Positions 15,668 through 18,968 of a stretch of DNA of 18,968 bases are shown here, one piece after another. The stretch comes from CAVTWJ01 sp963849485 (GTDB taxonomy: Bacteria; Oederibacteriota; Muellerivitia; Muellerivitales; Muellerivitaceae), in NCBI GenBank assembly GCA_963849485.1, contig CAWKIF010000151.1, positions 1-18,968 of the forward strand, in the 5' to 3' direction. Each line of letters begins with the position of its first letter. Position 1 is the first letter of the stretch. Below the pieces are notes generated by a model. That model made no database searches and was not told the DNA's origin. It saw only the letters and a program-made list of their open reading frames with translations. The translations under genes were made by a program, and so were the position numbers.

Positions 15668-17401
15668 TTAATAATCCTCGTCTTCGTCCTCCCCGTCGGT
15701 CTTGGACTTCTTAAGAAACTTTTTAAGCATCTTCTGGAAGGCGCTGGTCTTGCGGTGAACGCTGTGCTCCTCGTTTTCTTCCGGAGCCGCTTCCCCGCCG
15801 TCCGCTTCCTTCTTCTTTGAGGCGAGGGCCTTGATGGAAAGGCCAATGCGGCGCTTGGCGGTATCCACCGAAATAACCTTTACCGTGACTTCCTGGCCGG
15901 GTTTCAGGGCTTCCTCGACCGTCTTGGGGACGGGATGGGCGATCTCGGTCTTGTGGATAAGCCCCTCGACGTTCTTTTCCAGCTCCACGAAGGCCCCGAA
16001 CTCGGCCGTACGGGCGATCTTGCCCGTGAAGGTCATGCCGGGCTGGTACTTTTCCTCGATGCGGTCCCAGGGATCCCCATCCACCTGCTTAAGGCCCAGG
16101 GAGATTCTTTTCTTCTCGTTGTCGATGCCCAGGAGCTTGACGGTCAGGACCTGGCCGACCTTGAACTCCTTCTGGGGGCTCTTGGTCCGCTTGTCCCAGG
16201 TGATGTCGGACTGGTGCAGAAGGCCTTCCAGCCCCTCCTCCAACTCGACGAAGACCCCGAACTCGGTCACGTTCGTGACGGTGCCCTGAAGGTTGGAGCC
16301 GATGGAGTAGCGCTGGTTGACGTCCTCCCAGGGGCTCTTTTCCATCCGCTTGAAGCTGAGGTTGATTTTCCGCTTATCGAAATCAATGTCGATGATCCGG
16401 GCCATCTTCTTTTCCCCCGCCTTGAACATCTCGGAGGGTTTGCGCAGCTTTTTGGACCAGGACAGCTCAGTGAGGTGGCAGAATCCCTCCAGCTTGTCGT
16501 AGGTGCGCACGAAAACCCCGTAGTCCACAAAATGGGTAATCTCGACCTCAATGGACATTTCCGCCCGGTATTTCTTGTCGGCCTCGGTCCAGGGGTCGGG
16601 GGTCATCTGCTTGAGTCCCAAGGAAATTTTGCCTTTTTCCTTGTCGACCTGGATGATCATGACCTTCAAGCTGTCCTCGACCTTGATGAAATCATCGACC
16701 TTGTTGACCCTTCCCCAGTCGATATCGGCGATGTGGAGAAGCCCGTCGATGCCGCCCAGGTCCACAAAGGCCCCATAGCTCACGATGCTCTTGACCCGGC
16801 CCTCAATCACGTCGCCGGGGTTCAGCTCGGCGATGCGTTTCGAACGGCCTTCCTCGCGCTCCATCTCCAGAACCGGACGGCGGGAAAGGACCACATTGGT
16901 TCGGGCACGGTCCAATTTGATGATTTTGAAATCGTAAATCTTCTCCAGATGCTCCTCGGTGTCGGGATTGCGCTGGAGGCTGATCTGGCTGGCCGGCAAA
17001 AAGGCTTCCACCTGGCCGATATCCACCCGGTAACCGCCGTTGACCTTCTTGACGACCCGGCCCTTGATGGTGGCGTTGGCCTGTTGGGTCTCCTCCAGGG
17101 TCTGCCAGACCCGGGACCGGTCCACATTGCGCTTGGACAACTTCAGGCGCCCGTTGGAATCCGACATGCGCTCGACGGTGACCTCGACCTCATCGCCTTC
17201 CTTGGCCGTCAATTGGCCGGTGATGTCCAGGAATTCGGAGCGTGGAATGACACCTTCGGTCTTGTAACCCACGTCAATGACCAGTTCATCGTCGCCAATT
17301 TTAACGATTCGCCCCTTGACGACCTGGCCGCGGGCGACCTTTTGCTCCTCATTGAGGAGTTCCTCCATGGTCATTTCTTGGGTTATGGGGGTTTCATTCA
17401 T
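15668..17401 (-). CDS. rpsA: 30S ribosomal protein S1
   Basis: This 577-residue ribosomal protein S1 helps the small subunit bind mRNA leaders. Six S1 (OB-fold) repeats are visible, at about 24-90, 108-174, 196-263, 281-352, 369-438 and 456-524. The central ones show the strong GxVxxxxxxGxFVxL pattern, e.g. GRVKSIVSYGAFVDLGGIDG and GTVTNVTEFGVFVELEEGLE. The first two are more divergent, as in other S1 proteins where they dock on the ribosome. Length is close to the ~557 residues of E. coli S1. The tail after 525 is Lys-rich then very acidic (DGEDEDEDY). ATG at 17401 has only a GAGG at about 9 bases, a weak ribosome site as is common for this self-regulated gene. It has its own promoter and terminator. 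Confidence 0.97.
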   Translation of the reverse strand: MNETPITQEMTMEELLNEEQKVARGQVVKGRIVKIGDDELVIDVGYKTEGVIPRSEFLDITGQLTAKEGDEVEVTVERMSDSNGRLKLSKRNVDRSRVWQTLEETQQANATIKGRVVKKVNGGYRVDIGQVEAFLPASQISLQRNPDTEEHLEKIYDFKIIKLDRARTNVVLSRRPVLEMEREEGRSKRIAELNPGDVIEGRVKSIVSYGAFVDLGGIDGLLHIADIDWGRVNKVDDFIKVEDSLKVMIIQVDKEKGKISLGLKQMTPDPWTEADKKYRAEMSIEVEITHFVDYGVFVRTYDKLEGFCHLTELSWSKKLRKPSEMFKAGEKKMARIIDIDFDKRKINLSFKRMEKSPWEDVNQRYSIGSNLQGTVTNVTEFGVFVELEEGLEGLLHQSDITWDKRTKSPQKEFKVGQVLTVKLLGIDNEKKRISLGLKQVDGDPWDRIEEKYQPGMTFTGKIARTAEFGAFVELEKNVEGLIHKTEIAHPVPKTVEEALKPGQEVTVKVISVDTAKRRIGLSIKALASKKKEADGGEAAPEENEEHSVHRKTSAFQKMLKKFLKKSKTDGEDEDEDY

Positions 17402-17453
17402 GGGTTAAGACCTCGGGTTCTTGCCCCTTTTTGGGGACGTGGATTGAACGGTC

Positions 17454-17482
17454 ATTCTACAACAGGGGGAAGATAGTGCAAA
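17454..17482 (-). promoter_or_regulatory. Sigma-70-type promoter for rpsA
   Basis: On the minus strand, TTTGCA (17477-17482) and TAGAAT (17454-17459) are separated by exactly 17 bp and lie about 50-80 bases before the rpsA start. They match 4 of 6 and 5 of 6 consensus bases. A small CCCC-AAAAA-GGGG hairpin lies in the resulting leader. Confidence 0.55.
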
Positions 17483-17564
17483 CCCTTCAGGGCTCATTTA
17501 AGCAATTTTGGGGGAGTGGAAGGGGTTTCGGGGGATGGAAGAAGAAGCTTATTTTAGGGGGGAG

Positions 17565-18185
17565 TCAAGCTTGGGCGGGCTTCAAGGCTGCGATCTGGGC
17601 CATGACCCTTTCACAAATAAGCTGGTAGGTGGGTTTTTCGGGGGGTAATTGGTAGAGATCCTCCAGATGAACCGCCGGACCGTAAGAAACGGTCACATGG
17701 CCGGGTTTAGGGAAAAGTTTTCCTTTAGGAAGGCATTGGTAAGTCCCGTCGATATAGGCGGGGATGGTTGGGACCTTGGCGTTAAAGAGCAGCATCCCCA
17801 CCCCCTTTTTGGCCACTTGGAGTTCCCCATCCAGGGTCCGGGTGCCTTCCGGATAAAGACAGAGTGGTTTGCCAGATTGCAGGAAATCATGGAACCGCTG
17901 GATGGCCTCTGCGTCTTGTTTGCCCCTCTTAACCGGGAAGGCCCCGCATTGTCGGATGATCCATCCGAAAAGGGGGTTGCGGAACAGCTCTTCCTTGGCC
18001 ATAAACCCCACCTCCCGTTCCTCACTCGTGTATCCGATCATGTAGGGGTCCAAGAAGCTGGCATGGTTGGCCAATACCACGAAGGGCCCCTGGGACGGGA
18101 TATTGAGGGCCCCCAGGGTCTTGATATCGAAATACCACTTCATGAAACCGCCGGTCGTGAGTCGGACTTTAGGAAAGGACTTCAA
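17565..18185 (-). CDS. plsC: 1-acyl-sn-glycerol-3-phosphate acyltransferase
   Basis: This is a 206-residue acyltransferase of the PlsC/LPLAT family, which adds the second acyl chain to lysophosphatidic acid at the inner membrane. The catalytic HX4D motif is NHASFLDP (His41, Asp46). The substrate-binding EGTR motif is YPEGTRTLDG (Glu113). GFMAKEELFRNPLFGWII and QCGAFPVKRG form block II, and VPTIPAYIDG is block IV. The start is read as TTG at 18185, 3 bases after the upstream stop and behind AGGTGAG; the ATG at 18143 is the alternative and would give a very short N-terminus. It is coupled to the DAHP synthase gene. In many genomes plsC sits near rpsA, as here. Confidence 0.92.
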   Translation of the reverse strand: MKSFPKVRLTTGGFMKWYFDIKTLGALNIPSQGPFVVLANHASFLDPYMIGYTSEEREVGFMAKEELFRNPLFGWIIRQCGAFPVKRGKQDAEAIQRFHDFLQSGKPLCLYPEGTRTLDGELQVAKKGVGMLLFNAKVPTIPAYIDGTYQCLPKGKLFPKPGHVTVSYGPAVHLEDLYQLPPEKPTYQLICERVMAQIAALKPAQA

Positions 18186-18188
18186 AGC

Positions 18189-18968
18189 TCACCTTTTCCA
18201 GAGTTTTTTAAGCCGTTGATGGGCCAAAAGCAGAAGCTCCTCGGTGGTCACCCAATCCACACAGGCATCGGTGATGGAAACGCCGTACTTGAGCTTGGAG
18301 CGGTCCCTCAGGAGGGGCTGGTTGCCCTCATTCAGGTTGCTTTCCAGCATGAAACCCACGACCGAATCGTTCCCCTTCTCGATTTGTTTCAGGACATTGT
18401 CGAAGACCACCGGCTGCAGCTTAAAATCCTTGTTGGAGTTGCCGTGGCTGCAATCCACCACCATATTCACCGGCAGGCCCGCCTCGGAAAGGGTGTGGGC
18501 GCAATATTTCAGCGACGCCGCGTCGTAATTGGGTTTGGCCCCCCCTCTTAAAACCAGGTGCGCGTAGGGGTTGCCCGTCGTGCGGAAGACGGCGGTTTGG
18601 CCGTTCTGGTTGATCCCCAGGAAATGATGGGAGGAACGGGCCGCCTGAATGCCGTTAAGGGCCACCTGGATACTGCCGTCCGTGGCGTTCTTGAAACCCA
18701 CCGCCATGGAAAGTCCGCTGGCCAATTCCCGGTGGGTCTGGGATTCGGTCGTTCGGGCCCCGATTGCGGACCAGCTGATGAGGTCGGCGATATATTGGGG
18801 GATGATGGGGTCCAGGGCCTCCGTGGCGCAAGGCAGGCCCATCTCGGTGAACTTCAGCAGGAGCCGCCGGGCCTGCAGGATGCCTTTCTCAATGTTAAAG
18901 GAATCGTTCATGTCCGGGTCGTTAATCAGGCCTTTCCAGCCGATCGTTGTGCGGGGTTTCTCAAAATA
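18189..18968 (-). CDS. aroG: 3-deoxy-7-phosphoheptulonate (DAHP) synthase, type I, 5' partial
   Basis: This enzyme condenses phosphoenolpyruvate and erythrose 4-phosphate, the first step of the shikimate pathway. The frame is open to the window edge, where it reads YFEKPRTTIGWKGLINDPD, so the first ~90 residues lie outside. GARTTESQTHRELASGLS, GFKNATDG, LRGGAKPNYD, DCSHGNSNKDF, GFMLESNLNEGNQ and SITDACVDW follow. The metal ligands His (DCSH), Glu (MLES) and Asp (SITD) expected from E. coli AroG are present; the ligand cysteine would be upstream of the window. It is of the AroF/AroG/AroH class; which feedback amino acid applies cannot be told. The ATG at 18909-18911 is internal, not the start. 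Its stop is 3 bases from plsC. Confidence 0.95.
   Translation of the reverse strand, partial: YFEKPRTTIGWKGLINDPDMNDSFNIEKGILQARRLLLKFTEMGLPCATEALDPIIPQYIADLISWSAIGARTTESQTHRELASGLSMAVGFKNATDGSIQVALNGIQAARSSHHFLGINQNGQTAVFRTTGNPYAHLVLRGGAKPNYDAASLKYCAHTLSEAGLPVNMVVDCSHGNSNKDFKLQPVVFDNVLKQIEKGNDSVVGFMLESNLNEGNQPLLRDRSKLKYGVSITDACVDWVTTEELLLLAHQRLKKLWKR

Noticed and set aside
15935..17476. 513-codon plus-strand open frame opposite ribosomal protein S1
   Set aside because: It is antisense to six unmistakable S1 domains and extends into the rpsA promoter; its Asp/Leu/Gly-rich sequence mirrors S1 codon use.
17649..18551. 300-codon plus-strand open frame opposite plsC and DAHP synthase
   Set aside because: It spans two well-identified minus-strand genes and lacks any recognised motif.
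1..18968. CRISPR array, tRNA or rRNA genes, full insertion sequence
   Set aside because: I saw no regularly spaced repeats, no tRNA cloverleaf or rRNA landmarks, and no transposase frame.

Overview
The window looks like two pieces of DNA from different sources joined at about 5831-5836. Bases 1 to ~5830 are GC-rich and carry recognisable but indel-riddled bacterial genes. In order they are a ThuA-like protein (-), a PhnD-type substrate-binding protein (-), a DHH/DHHA1 phosphoesterase (-), a beta-CASP metallo-beta-lactamase RNase (+), and the C-terminal part of a class I/II aminotransferase (-). The gene content loosely recalls Acidobacteriota, but this is only an impression. Each gene needs several frame changes to be read through, yet catalytic motifs survive in the fragments. 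That pattern fits uncorrected sequencing indels better than ancient gene decay.

From ~5833 to the end the coding sequence is clean and belongs to a diderm (outer-membrane) bacterium that uses sigma-54 and type IV pilins; I cannot name its phylum. First comes a 5'-truncated outer-membrane protein with an unusual domain order: autotransporter-type passenger tail and beta-barrel, Pro/Thr linker, OmpA peptidoglycan-binding domain, then TPR. Next are two near-identical type IV pilin genes (-), each with its own matching terminator. They bracket a two-gene operon (-) for a Cache-HAMP sensor kinase and a sigma-54 activating response regulator with an intact GAFTGA loop.

Beyond the second pilin lies about 1 kb of low gene density. 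It holds a 152-bp MITE-like element with 23-bp terminal inverted repeats, a doubtful short ORF, a very good sigma-54 promoter on the + strand, a stable hairpin leader, and a short ORF that overlaps a single-pass membrane protein with an anti-sigma-like layout. An overlapping methyltransferase/SRPBCC pair (-) follows. The window ends in a housekeeping run on the minus strand: DAHP synthase (start outside the window), a PlsC acyltransferase, and ribosomal protein S1 with a clear promoter and terminator.

The most original leads are the barrel-OmpA-TPR protein, the pilin / response regulator / kinase / pilin cassette with its nearby sigma-54 promoter and structured leader, and the nested-palindrome mobile repeat with a degenerate relative at the response regulator's 3' end. 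The contig join must be settled before anything left of 5.84 kb is interpreted as neighbourhood.
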